DNA of 64,000 nucleotides. Origin: JANQSS01 sp965249735. Lineage in GTDB: Bacteria > Bacteroidota > Bacteroidia > Chitinophagales > Saprospiraceae. The translations under genes were made by a program, and so were the position numbers. The stretch lies in NCBI GenBank assembly GCA_965249735.1, contig CBDFMS010000026.1, positions 248,001-312,000 of the forward strand. The letters are read 5' to 3'. The notes under the pieces are model-generated. The model was not told the origin of the DNA and searched no databases. It was given only the letters and a program-made list of their open reading frames with translations. Below, one piece after another: positions 17,323-25,649 of the stretch (position 1 is the first letter of the stretch; the number at the start of each line of letters is the position of its first letter).

Positions 17323-17589
17323 TTACTTCAATTGATCTGTTACGTAAGGCAAAATTGCCAAATGACGCGCTCTTTTGATCGCTGATGCCATTTTTCGCTG
17401 ATATTTCAGGGAATTTCCAGTAATACGTCTCGGTAAGATCTTACCTTGATCATTCACAAATTGTAACAAAAAATCAGGATCCTTGTAATCAATGTGTCGG
17501 ATGCCGAACCTTCTAAACCGGCAGTATTTTTTTTGATTTTGTCCTAGCTTAGGATTGCTTAGGAATTTTATATCGTCTCTTGATGCCAT
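17323..17589 (-). CDS. rpsR: 30S ribosomal protein S18
   Basis: 88 residues. The S18 core is clear: CRFRRFGIRHIDYKD, a middle GKILPRRITG and the C-terminal KRARHLAILPYV. It binds with S6 on the small-subunit platform. It is encoded between rpsF (35-base gap) and rplI (25-base gap), the standard order. Confidence 0.97.
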   Translation of the reverse strand: MASRDDIKFLSNPKLGQNQKKYCRFRRFGIRHIDYKDPDFLLQFVNDQGKILPRRITGNSLKYQRKMASAIKRARHLAILPYVTDQLK

Positions 17590-17624
17590 TTTCTTTCTTT
17601 TTAATGGAATTATTAAATCTCAGT

Positions 17625-18116
17625 CTATTCCTCTTCAGATTTTGAATCAGATACTACTGCAGCGGCTGGAGCAGCAGCAGCGGCTGCCACTGGCACTACC
17701 TTACGGGAAGATTTGGCAGGTTCTTTGCGGGAAGATTTGGCTTTTTCCTTAGCCGGTTCTGCTTTTTCCTCACGTTTTTTGGTGCCAATCTTACCATCAC
17801 GCTTATCCTGATTGTACTTCACCCCGTATCTGTCGAGGCGGACCGTAAGGAATCGCATGATTCGTTCGTCACGGGTGAGCGCTAACTCAGCTCGTGGAAT
17901 AATTGTGCCATTTTGCGACTGAAACTCAATACAGAAATACACACCTGATGTACGTCTGTTGATTGGATATGCAAGTTGCTTCAAGCCTAATTCTCCGTTG
18001 TGGACGATTTGGCATTCAGCTTCTTTCAACATATCCAAGTAGGTTTGAGCTGTCGCTTTTATTTCATCGCTGGACAGCACTGGATCAACGATGAACGTAA
18101 TTTCGTAATTTAACAT
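17625..18116 (-). CDS. rpsF: 30S ribosomal protein S6 with an extended C-terminal tail
   Basis: 163 residues. Residues 1-105 are the ordinary S6 fold (NYEITFIVDP, LAYPINRRTSGVYF, RDERIMRFLTVRLD). Residues about 106-163 form a long low-complexity tail, first basic with repeated SSRK and EPAK units, then Ala-rich and finally acidic (SKSEEE). Such tails occur in Bacteroidota S6 but vary greatly; no fold is expected. It pairs with S18 in the 30S platform. It is the first gene of the operon, with an excellent promoter 35-40 bases upstream. Confidence 0.96.
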   Translation of the reverse strand: MLNYEITFIVDPVLSSDEIKATAQTYLDMLKEAECQIVHNGELGLKQLAYPINRRTSGVYFCIEFQSQNGTIIPRAELALTRDERIMRFLTVRLDRYGVKYNQDKRDGKIGTKKREEKAEPAKEKAKSSRKEPAKSSRKVVPVAAAAAAPAAAVVSDSKSEEE

Positions 18117-18154
18117 AGTAAATCAAACCTTTGGTTATTAATAATTTCGGGCGG

Positions 18155-18185
18155 CAAAGGTACGTTTTTCAGACTATTTGGCCAA
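18155..18185 (-). promoter_or_regulatory. Promoter of the rpsF-rpsR-rplI operon
   Basis: On the minus strand: TTG (18183-18185), a 20-base spacer and TACCTTTG (18155-18162). This is one of the best matches to the Bacteroidota consensus in the window. The predicted leader is about 35 bases. Confidence 0.75.
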
Positions 18186-18243
18186 GTGTCGGTGAACTAA
18201 TGTTCCTGTCAGCCATTGTATGTCAATAATTCGATCAGAAGGC

Positions 18244-19086
18244 ATGAAGTTAGTATTCAGTGTTATCATTCAAATCTCAGTCATACTGTGCGGTCTGGCT
18301 CAATCCTCGGCCCCTTACACAGAAGTCAAACTCTATAACAACCTATACTCGCAAACATCCAATTTTGATGCAAGCGCCACCCGTTTTGATGATATCGTGC
18401 GACAATCGTTTATCACCAACATCATCGAACTGAATTTTCACAATCCAACAAAACGTACATGGTGGGGTATCGATGCCTATGTTCGCGCCTCTCGCAAAAG
18501 TCCTACTGATGAAAGCCCATTCAAGGTTTTGAACTATGAATCAAATGGACAAAATGCTCAAACATCATTTTCACATATCGGACCAAAGCTATATTGGAAA
18601 CCCAATGCTGAAAACGACAATTTGGCCCTTAAGTTCTTACTTCTCATCCCAGTTGATGGTCAGTCATCAACTTTCAATTCCAATATTCCATCTCTCGATA
18701 ATTCCGGATTTCAACTGTGGAGTCAAATCAACTACAATGCAAAACTTGCTGAAGGACTCTATGGATATGGTGAGCTTAGTCTTGTTGCAAGATTAGGCCG
18801 CGATGCAATGCCAGAAAGCGATTTTTTCATTCCAATGGAAGTTTTTCTTTCTTATTTCGTGCATTCCGGTATTGGATTGTTTGGTTATCTTGACTACACA
18901 CCCACGGTATCAAGTCCAACCTCGTTTTATTTTCAGAGCGGTGGCGGAGTGAAAATATTCCCTTCTAAAGATTGGGAAATCGAATTGTCCGCCGGAAAGT
19001 TTCTGGCGGGTAAATCTTCAGGTGCAGGTTATAGTATAAACCTGGGACTGACGCATCAATTTCGAACACCTGAACAAATCAAGTGA
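18244..19086 (+). CDS. Exported beta-rich protein, probable outer-membrane barrel, unknown function
   Basis: About 280 residues from the ATG at 18244, which directly begins a signal peptide (MKLVFSVII...CGLAQ); the frame stays open to an upstream ATG at 18220 but that would only add charged residues before the signal. The mature part has many alternating aromatic and polar strands, glycine turns and ends with a strand and HQF close to the C terminus, suggesting an outer-membrane beta-barrel. No named family recognised. No sorting domain. It overlaps the convergent acetyltransferase gene by 8 bases at the 3' end. Confidence 0.65.
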   Translation: MKLVFSVIIQISVILCGLAQSSAPYTEVKLYNNLYSQTSNFDASATRFDDIVRQSFITNIIELNFHNPTKRTWWGIDAYVRASRKSPTDESPFKVLNYESNGQNAQTSFSHIGPKLYWKPNAENDNLALKFLLLIPVDGQSSTFNSNIPSLDNSGFQLWSQINYNAKLAEGLYGYGELSLVARLGRDAMPESDFFIPMEVFLSYFVHSGIGLFGYLDYTPTVSSPTSFYFQSGGGVKIFPSKDWEIELSAGKFLAGKSSGAGYSINLGLTHQFRTPEQIK

Positions 19087-19543
19087 TTGGATACTCCATG
19101 CGCACATTACATTTTAGTTTGTTTTTCAAATTTCCTCCATCCTGATCGATGAAGCCAAGCTTTCTATACAAACTAAGTGCAGGTGACAATTGCGTACTCG
19201 ATACGAGAAATAATGAACGGGCACCCAGTGACTTAGCTAAATCAACCACTGCGCTTCCTAATTTCTGTCCCAAACCCCTACCCCTGTATTCCGGCAACAT
19301 GGCCATTTTTGCAAGTTCATATTTTCCATCGCCATGATTTATTAATGCACAGCACCCTACGACTTCATCATTTAACCGGATAAATAAGATATGACCTCCC
19401 TTATCGATAATCCAATGTTGAGGATCAGATAGGATGGCCCTATCCTGTTCGTCGACATCAAATAACTCAGTCAACCAAATTTCATTAAATGATTTAAAAA
19501 GTGGTGCTAGTTCTTGTTTGAACGGTATAATCTGAATCATCAT
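19079..19543 (-). CDS. GNAT family N-acetyltransferase
   Basis: 154 residues. The acetyl-CoA motif A is clear: MLPEYRGRGLGQKLG (R/Q-x-x-G-x-G/A pattern) at about 85-99, followed by the helix and ARSLFLVSSTQLSPALSLYRKLGF, the motif B ending that most GNATs share. Substrate unknown; the nearest general type is the small stand-alone acetyltransferases acting on amino acids or metabolites. Two adjacent Met codons mark the start. Its 3' end overlaps the preceding rightward gene by 8 bases. Confidence 0.85.
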   Translation of the reverse strand: MMIQIIPFKQELAPLFKSFNEIWLTELFDVDEQDRAILSDPQHWIIDKGGHILFIRLNDEVVGCCALINHGDGKYELAKMAMLPEYRGRGLGQKLGSAVVDLAKSLGARSLFLVSSTQLSPALSLYRKLGFIDQDGGNLKNKLKCNVRMEYPIT

Positions 19544-19604
19544 TCAATGAGCTATCATTGATTTGTATTAAAAATAACTGTTTCTTGTCGATATGAGATG
19601 GACT

Positions 19605-20306
19605 TTAATTACCATTTATTGAGGTCACGACATTGTGAAAATCATCAATGTGCTCAATTTCATAATCCGGCCTTATTTCACTGCCGTTAGACTTCCCATG
19701 GCTAATCCAGCATGTATTGAAGCCAAAAGATGCTCCACCTCCAATATCTGCTTTAATATTATCACCGATAACGAGCACTTCATTCTTCGGAATATTACCC
19801 GGCATTGATGCGTATACGTGCTCAAAAAATTCGGCTGCCGGTTTTGCCACACCAATTTCATCAGACACAACGATACTGTCAAAATATTTGGTCATGCCCA
19901 GTCTGGTCAATCGTGGACGTTGAACCTCTTTGAGGCCATTAGTGATCAAGCTTAAATGAAAATCGAGTTTTAATTCCTGAAGTAGTTCTTCTACACCAGG
20001 ATAAATTTCACTGCTTATAACTAGATTTTGTAAATATTTCGCATTAAACTCAAAAGCGCCTGATGGCTGAATTTCGAGGGATTCAAACAATAATGCAAAA
20101 CGTTGAATTCTAAGTTGAGTTGAATTAATTTTTCCTAGTTCGAATTCATGCCAGATATTCGCATTTATCTTAGAATAAAGTGCTTCGATTTCATCTGAGC
20201 ATGCATACCCATGGTCTTCAAACGTTTTCCAGAGTGCTACTTTGCAAGCCTTTTTGAAATCAAGCAATGTATTGTCTGCATCAAACATGAGCCATTTGAT
20301 CGCCAT
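19605..20306 (-). CDS. YjjG-type HAD-family 5'-nucleotidase
   Basis: 233 residues, a HAD-superfamily hydrolase. Motif I is FDADNTLLDF (nucleophile D8 and acid D10), motif II is LITNGLKE (about 115-122), and motifs III/IV are KPAAEFFEH with GDNIKADIGGG. The fold and the motifs match the YjjG subgroup that removes phosphate from non-canonical pyrimidine nucleotides, a house-cleaning role; the substrate assignment comes from the family. Cytoplasmic, apparently monocistronic. Confidence 0.85.
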   Translation of the reverse strand: MAIKWLMFDADNTLLDFKKACKVALWKTFEDHGYACSDEIEALYSKINANIWHEFELGKINSTQLRIQRFALLFESLEIQPSGAFEFNAKYLQNLVISSEIYPGVEELLQELKLDFHLSLITNGLKEVQRPRLTRLGMTKYFDSIVVSDEIGVAKPAAEFFEHVYASMPGNIPKNEVLVIGDNIKADIGGGASFGFNTCWISHGKSNGSEIRPDYEIEHIDDFHNVVTSINGN

Positions 20307-20350
20307 TAAGTTATACTGTTTAGATTAAAAAAAATGTTAAATAATAATTA

Positions 20351-22222
20351 TTATTTCTTTAGATCAATTACAAACGAAGTTTTTGCCGGAACCACCAGTT
20401 TATCGAAATCGACTATATTTCTATTGGTAAGTATTTCAAATCCAAAGCGAAAGCCTTTAAATAATTCACCGTAGTGCTCCATATTAATTTTTCTTTCCTT
20501 GTCACTGTTATTCAGAATTACGACAATGGCCTCCTTAGCATGCTGCCGACCATAAACATATACTTCATCGACAGGCATGAAATGTACAAGATTGTCATGC
20601 GCAAATACAGATTTAGATCGTCGCCAGGTCATCAGGCGTCGTAAATAATTAAATATTTTTGACTCCTGATCACTCAATCCATCTTGGGTAAAAACATTTT
20701 TGACATCTCCGTTCCACCCGCCCGGCATATCTTCACGAATAAGGCCATCCGGTTTTTTACCTGTCATACCAATTTCAGTTCCATAAAAGAACTGCGGTAT
20801 ACCGCGCGTTGTCAGGAGAAAAGTGTAGGCCATTAAAAATTTATCAACATCGTTTTCATATACGGCGAGTGACCTATCCATATCATGATTATCAACGAAT
20901 ATTTTAAAATTATTTGGTGAATCGTAAATGAAATCATTTGTCAAAATTTGATACAATTCCCAAATGCCTTTTTCTTCGCGAAAAGCTCTGTCAATAGCCC
21001 AGGTAACACCAAAATCTGATACCGAAGGCAGATTTGATGAATAATTACTTTCCAAATTACTTTTTGTCCAAAAAGCCAATTGAACCGGTGTATATAGCCA
21101 GGTCTCTCCTACTATATAGAATCCCGGATATTCCTTCAATACATCATCTACCCACTTGGCCATCGCATGTTTGTCAGGATATGGATACGTGTCCATGCGA
21201 ATCCCATCAATTCCGGTCATTTCAATCCACCAAATCGAATGTTGTGTCAAGTATTTCATCAATGCCGGATTCTTTTGATTCAGATCCGGCATGGTCACAT
21301 CAAACCAACCTTTGGTCATACGTATCTGATCAATATCCGAGGCATAAGGATCCGTAACAGTCGAACCACTGTAATTGGTTCTTGTGAATTCGTCCCATTG
21401 ATTTAACCAATCCGGGTCCGGCATATTATCCATCCAATGATGGTACAATCCAATGTGATTGAAGATCATATCCTTCACGACTTTCATTCCTCTTTCATGA
21501 GATAGTTCACAAAATCTGGCGTATGTATCCAAGGACCCTAAACGCGGATCAACCTGATAGTGATCGGTAATGGAATAACCATGGTATGAATATTTTTTCA
21601 TGTTATTTTCATACACAGGATTGAGCCAAACCGTTGTTACACCTAAATACTTTAAATAATCAAGATGGTCAATCACGCCCTGGATATCGCCGCCATGCTT
21701 GCCTCCTGGAGCGGCCCTGTTTAAGCTTTCTGACATGCCCTCAACATTATCGATAGAAGGATCACCATTGGCAAATCGATCAGGCATGATGAGATAGAGA
21801 ACATCTCCCCCATCAATTTTTTTCGGCTTCGCCTTTTTTTGAAGCAATTCATATGTAAATGCCAATTCATCGTCCTCTTGGGTTAAGCTTATTATAAATT
21901 CTTGTGGCGGTGCTTTCGAATCAATAATTAATTCAAGAATCGCATAATCAGGATTCGGCAACCTGGTCATGGTATCTAACACGATGCCCTTTGAACCTTG
22001 TAATGCACATGAATAGTCTGAAACATTCTTCGCGTGAACAAGCAAATGAAGTTGTTCTTCTTCCATTCCGACGAACCAGTTTGGCGGGTCAACGCGCATT
22101 TTGGCGGTCATTTGGTTCAATTCGCTCTGCTCGATCATTTGAGTTTGAGAATGTAGATTTCTTTCGGGTAAAATCAATAAGGCCAATAAAAGCAGGATCA
22201 CACCTTTTTTAATTTGCTGCAT
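20351..22222 (-). CDS. Exported GH13 alpha-amylase / cyclomaltodextrinase-type enzyme
   Basis: 623 residues with a signal peptide (about 1-25). Residues about 35-130 are an N-terminal beta-sandwich of the cyclomaltodextrinase-N type; the GH13 (beta/alpha)8 barrel follows. The four conserved regions are present: KDMIFNHIG (I), GIRMDTYP with nucleophile D344 (II), IVGETW with acid/base E373 (III) and FVDNHDMDR with D447 (IV). A C-terminal beta domain (about 535-623) closes the protein. It cleaves alpha-1,4-glucans or cyclodextrins, likely in the periplasm. Unlike many Bacteroidota amylases it is not next to susC/susD or a regulator. A TATATTTG -7 element is at 22251-22258. Confidence 0.92.
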   Translation of the reverse strand: MQQIKKGVILLLLALLILPERNLHSQTQMIEQSELNQMTAKMRVDPPNWFVGMEEEQLHLLVHAKNVSDYSCALQGSKGIVLDTMTRLPNPDYAILELIIDSKAPPQEFIISLTQEDDELAFTYELLQKKAKPKKIDGGDVLYLIMPDRFANGDPSIDNVEGMSESLNRAAPGGKHGGDIQGVIDHLDYLKYLGVTTVWLNPVYENNMKKYSYHGYSITDHYQVDPRLGSLDTYARFCELSHERGMKVVKDMIFNHIGLYHHWMDNMPDPDWLNQWDEFTRTNYSGSTVTDPYASDIDQIRMTKGWFDVTMPDLNQKNPALMKYLTQHSIWWIEMTGIDGIRMDTYPYPDKHAMAKWVDDVLKEYPGFYIVGETWLYTPVQLAFWTKSNLESNYSSNLPSVSDFGVTWAIDRAFREEKGIWELYQILTNDFIYDSPNNFKIFVDNHDMDRSLAVYENDVDKFLMAYTFLLTTRGIPQFFYGTEIGMTGKKPDGLIREDMPGGWNGDVKNVFTQDGLSDQESKIFNYLRRLMTWRRSKSVFAHDNLVHFMPVDEVYVYGRQHAKEAIVVILNNSDKERKINMEHYGELFKGFRFGFEILTNRNIVDFDKLVVPAKTSFVIDLKK

Positions 22223-22250
22223 CGTAGGTGAATTTCTAATTGAAATATGC

Positions 22251-22258
22251 CAAATATA
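22251..22258 (-). promoter_or_regulatory. -7 promoter element of the GH13 gene
   Basis: The minus strand reads TATATTTG (TAnnTTTG), 29 bases ahead of the ATG. The nearest TTG is 25 bases further upstream, longer than the usual 19-21. Confidence 0.4.
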
Positions 22259-22387
22259 CGGAGTATCTTGGCTAGAAGAAATTCAAGATATTTGGTCTCC
22301 ATGCTATGGAACGCGGTCTTTGAGATGTTGTATTGTAATCCTCTTCAAAAGAAAATTCTAAATTCAAGGAGTCGTAAATGACAAAGT

Positions 22388-23773
22388 ATGATTCAAGATA
22401 TACATCCAATACTCCATTCACACGAATCAGGGCCATTTTGGGTGATTAGCAATCTATCCTTTGGTTTTAATTTTTCATCACGTCATTTACTCCAAAAAAT
22501 TGAATCCGCGAATGGAGGTTTGCGTCATTTTATAGTTCAATCAAATTTTGATGTCACGAACATTCAATCGAAGTCTGCCTGGGGTTTGATCCCGGTGTTC
22601 CAGAACACGCTTCCGGAATCAGCTATCGATCATTTCTTCGATGAAATACTTCAGTGCAACTTACCGGTACTCACCCTTCATGTGGACCGAACTAATTTTA
22701 AAGAGAAGCAAATTCTTCCGCTAGATATTAATCCTGATGTTCGTTTTGGAAAATTGATGTCTCCTAACCGATTAGCCGGATTCGCTAATGGAAAGGAATT
22801 GAAAACTTATGTAAAAAGTAAACTCAAGTTTTTTGAACTTGCCAAACGTTCGTTTGATCAACGGAAACCAATAATTGACATAAATAAATTCGATGGTAAG
22901 TATTCCTGGCTTCATATCTCGAAAGAACTGGACATGCTTGATGATTTAGGTTGCTGCCTTTTGAAGCGAGGGAAATTTAATTTATATCTCACCAAATTCA
23001 ACGAACTAGCTGCCATTCCAAACGAAATCGGACGATTACGCGCATTGACATTTGAAGAAATTGGAGAAGGAACGGGTAAAACATTAGATCTGGATGAATT
23101 TGATCAGACTTACTATCAGTTGTTTCTAGTCGATATGGAGGCCAAATGTCTTGTAGGCGGTTATCGAATTGGTGCCTGCGACGAGCTCATCGCTACTTAT
23201 GGAATTTCAGGTTTGTACACACACCAATTATACCGAATTAATCCACAGATCGAGGAGGTGTTGTCGAAGAGCATTGAACTGGGCCGTTCTTTTGTTATTC
23301 AATCCTATCAAAAAAAGAAGCTTCCTCTATTTCTTCTTTGGAATGGAATTCTAAAGTTTATTCAACTAAGGAAACAATATAAATATATCCTTGGAATGGT
23401 CAGCATCAGCCGTGCATATAGTGATGTCAGCCGGTCATTAATTATTAGTTATTTGAAGCGACACCATTACGACAAAGAAATCGCAGGATATTTTACTCCC
23501 CGTCAGGAATACTACAGCTCCTCTTCCAGAGATAAACTCGAAACGATCATTAAAGTATTTAACGGTGAGCTTATTCACCTGGATGAGTTTATTGCTGAAA
23601 TCGAACCAGAAAATTACCGCTTGCCAGTGTTGATACGCAAGTACATTAACCAAAATGCCTGCTTTATTGGATTCAATCTCGATCCCTCCTTTTCATATTG
23701 TGTGGATGGTCTGATGCTATTGGATATTGACAAACTTCCGGCAACAACCGTGCAATTACTGGAGCAGAAATAG
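22388..23773 (+). CDS. OlsB-type N-acyltransferase fused to a decayed PlsC-like domain
   Basis: 461 residues. Residues about 200-385 match the GNAT-like OlsB N-acyltransferase domain that makes lyso-ornithine or lyso-glycine lipids: IGRLRALTFEEIGEGTG, LVGGYRIG and ELGRSFV. The first 170 residues resemble the phospholipid/glycerol acyltransferase (PlsC) domain that precedes OlsB in fused bifunctional enzymes: GPFWVISN, the IPVF stretch and spacing agree. However, the catalytic HX4D is LX4N (L23, N28), so that half should be inactive. The protein probably supplies the first, N-acylating step; an O-acyltransferase would be needed elsewhere. Convergent with the M48 protease gene. Confidence 0.75.
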   Translation: MIQDIHPILHSHESGPFWVISNLSFGFNFSSRHLLQKIESANGGLRHFIVQSNFDVTNIQSKSAWGLIPVFQNTLPESAIDHFFDEILQCNLPVLTLHVDRTNFKEKQILPLDINPDVRFGKLMSPNRLAGFANGKELKTYVKSKLKFFELAKRSFDQRKPIIDINKFDGKYSWLHISKELDMLDDLGCCLLKRGKFNLYLTKFNELAAIPNEIGRLRALTFEEIGEGTGKTLDLDEFDQTYYQLFLVDMEAKCLVGGYRIGACDELIATYGISGLYTHQLYRINPQIEEVLSKSIELGRSFVIQSYQKKKLPLFLLWNGILKFIQLRKQYKYILGMVSISRAYSDVSRSLIISYLKRHHYDKEIAGYFTPRQEYYSSSSRDKLETIIKVFNGELIHLDEFIAEIEPENYRLPVLIRKYINQNACFIGFNLDPSFSYCVDGLMLLDIDKLPATTVQLLEQK

Positions 23774-23873
23774 GAATTAGAAACGAATGAATTAAAGAAG
23801 ACCATCTGTCTGATTAAATAACACGTTACTCTTTAGATATTTAATTTAATGCATTGTCACTGCACCATAATAC

Positions 23874-25355
23874 TTAATTAACTACAGTCTTGACTAGCGT
23901 GCCTTTTCCCAGTGCCTCATTAACTTCCATGCCATTTAAAATCGCTAATTCTTTTATACGGTCAGTTGGCATATTAAATCTTAGCATAGCTTGCCTCAAA
24001 GTCATTGCAGAAGGAACGTTTTCTATTTTTATTCTCTCCGGTTTTCTATTCAATTTCGTAGCATCTGTTAATCTCCGGAACGATTTCATTGAGCCTTCAA
24101 AAACGGGAGAAAATTGATTAAATAATTCATCATAAGTCATGCCATTAAACTTATAGATCAATTCGCCGTATTTAATGAAATAGGACATGACTTTAATTTT
24201 AATTTGCTGGCCCTGCTGATCCTGGCCAACTTGTTCAGAAATTGCAGCCAATGCGGCCAAGCCATTGACATTTTTATTGGCTTGTTCTATAAGTGTCAGA
24301 TTATTTTCCTGTAGTTCATTATTTAGAGCCTCTTGCAGATTGGCGCCGTTGCCCAAGGAAAGAAACATTGCGGCTTTACCCTCAGGCTCACCCATTTGCA
24401 CCTGGGAGGGCGTATTCATCATCTGCCAACCTGCGGGCAACTTATATTGGAATTTTAGCTCTGGATGATAAAAGAATCCGTTTTCTTCATAGCCTTGTCG
24501 TGGATCTTCACCATAAATCAGACCATCAATCTTACGCAAATAGCTGTTTCGTCCGATTTCATAAGATGTACCTGAATCTTTAGCCTGGGCTTCATCAGCC
24601 ATCTGGTGTACTTTATTGTATCTGTCAAGCGGATCCGGGTGTGTCGACATAAAAGTCGGAATAGGTTCCCGTCCATCCTCGGTGGACAACCGGTGCAGGG
24701 TATTAAAGAAGTCACCCATTTCATGGGCGTCATACCCTATCTGTGTGCTATAATCCACTCCCAAACCATCTGATTCACTTTCGTGATCGCGACCGAATTT
24801 CATAAACAACATACCCATACTTTGAGAGGCAACATCTCCAAACTCCCTAAATGCAGGTGACACTACCATACCTCCAATCAACAAGATTTGTCCTAGTACC
24901 TGGGTCGTGTATTGTCGTGAAGAGTGTTTCGCCGTGATGTGACCAATTTCATGGCCAAGGACTCCTGCAAATTCGGCTTCATTGTTAAAATGAGCCATTA
25001 TTCCTCTGGTGAAGTAGACGTAACCACCGGGAACAGCAAATGCATTAACGACATGGCTATCAAGAATTTTGAATTCATATTTCAAATTACTCCTGTGACT
25101 AATTCGAGCCATTGCCTGGCCTTTCACCTCGATAAATTTTTGAAGCGTGCTGTCATCGTATCTTCCAAAAGTCGCTACGATACCCGGATCAGATTGTTGA
25201 CCGAGGGCAATTTCCTGTTGCTCACTCATGAGATTGAGCTGTTTTTTACCGGTCACGGGATTGCGTGAGCATGAGATAATGAGCAAGGCCAATACAATAA
25301 AGCTCAGACTCACAAGTCTTCTGTAGATCACCTGATGCAGAACAATAGCTTTCAT
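23874..25355 (-). CDS. M48 family metalloprotease lipoprotein (BepA/YfgC-like)
   Basis: 493 residues. Residues 1-29 are a lipoprotein signal with Cys29 (LIISC). The zinc site is HEIGH at 135-139 with the third ligand E192 in HESESD; AFAVPGGYVYFTRG precedes it, all as in BepA-like periplasmic proteases that act on outer-membrane protein assembly intermediates. Residues about 300-430 form a second alpha/beta domain, and the last 45 residues (TLRQAMLRFNM, GTLVKTVV) look like the small C-terminal module often found in this family. The role in envelope quality control is inferred from the family. The upstream region shares a 16-base element with the gene starting at 42503. Confidence 0.88.
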   Translation of the reverse strand: MKAIVLHQVIYRRLVSLSFIVLALLIISCSRNPVTGKKQLNLMSEQQEIALGQQSDPGIVATFGRYDDSTLQKFIEVKGQAMARISHRSNLKYEFKILDSHVVNAFAVPGGYVYFTRGIMAHFNNEAEFAGVLGHEIGHITAKHSSRQYTTQVLGQILLIGGMVVSPAFREFGDVASQSMGMLFMKFGRDHESESDGLGVDYSTQIGYDAHEMGDFFNTLHRLSTEDGREPIPTFMSTHPDPLDRYNKVHQMADEAQAKDSGTSYEIGRNSYLRKIDGLIYGEDPRQGYEENGFFYHPELKFQYKLPAGWQMMNTPSQVQMGEPEGKAAMFLSLGNGANLQEALNNELQENNLTLIEQANKNVNGLAALAAISEQVGQDQQGQQIKIKVMSYFIKYGELIYKFNGMTYDELFNQFSPVFEGSMKSFRRLTDATKLNRKPERIKIENVPSAMTLRQAMLRFNMPTDRIKELAILNGMEVNEALGKGTLVKTVVN

Positions 25356-25592
25356 AGTTTAATATTTTGATTGGGTGAGTCATCAAGTTACGTTTTTGAT
25401 TCAAGATGATCACATTAAAAGAATAACGAATTGACATTGTGTCAAATTATTGCCAATCTGACCTCAAGTGCTTTTTAAGGTTTAATTAATTCTTTTGGCG
25501 TCTTAGCAGATAGACTATAAGCCCACTACCTTTCCGAGGTTTTGGCTACGGTTCAAGTACGCATTCAAATCTAATATTTCGAAGTCAGGCAT

Positions 25593-25600
25593 TATATTTG
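25593..25600 (+). promoter_or_regulatory. -7 promoter element of the potassium channel gene
   Basis: TATATTTG, a perfect TAnnTTTG match. The expected transcription start (about 25604) is only a few bases before the first in-frame ATG at 25611, which favours one of the ATGs at 25650 or 25653 as the true start. Confidence 0.45.
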
Positions 25601-25649
25601 ATAGTATCCTATGGATTTCCTACATGAACGGTATGGAAACCGACTTGTG

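Noticed and set aside
25540..25570. A tRNA-like T-loop (ggttcaagtac) upstream of the channel gene
   Set aside because: No acceptor or anticodon stems can be folded around it; no tRNA gene was found anywhere in the window.
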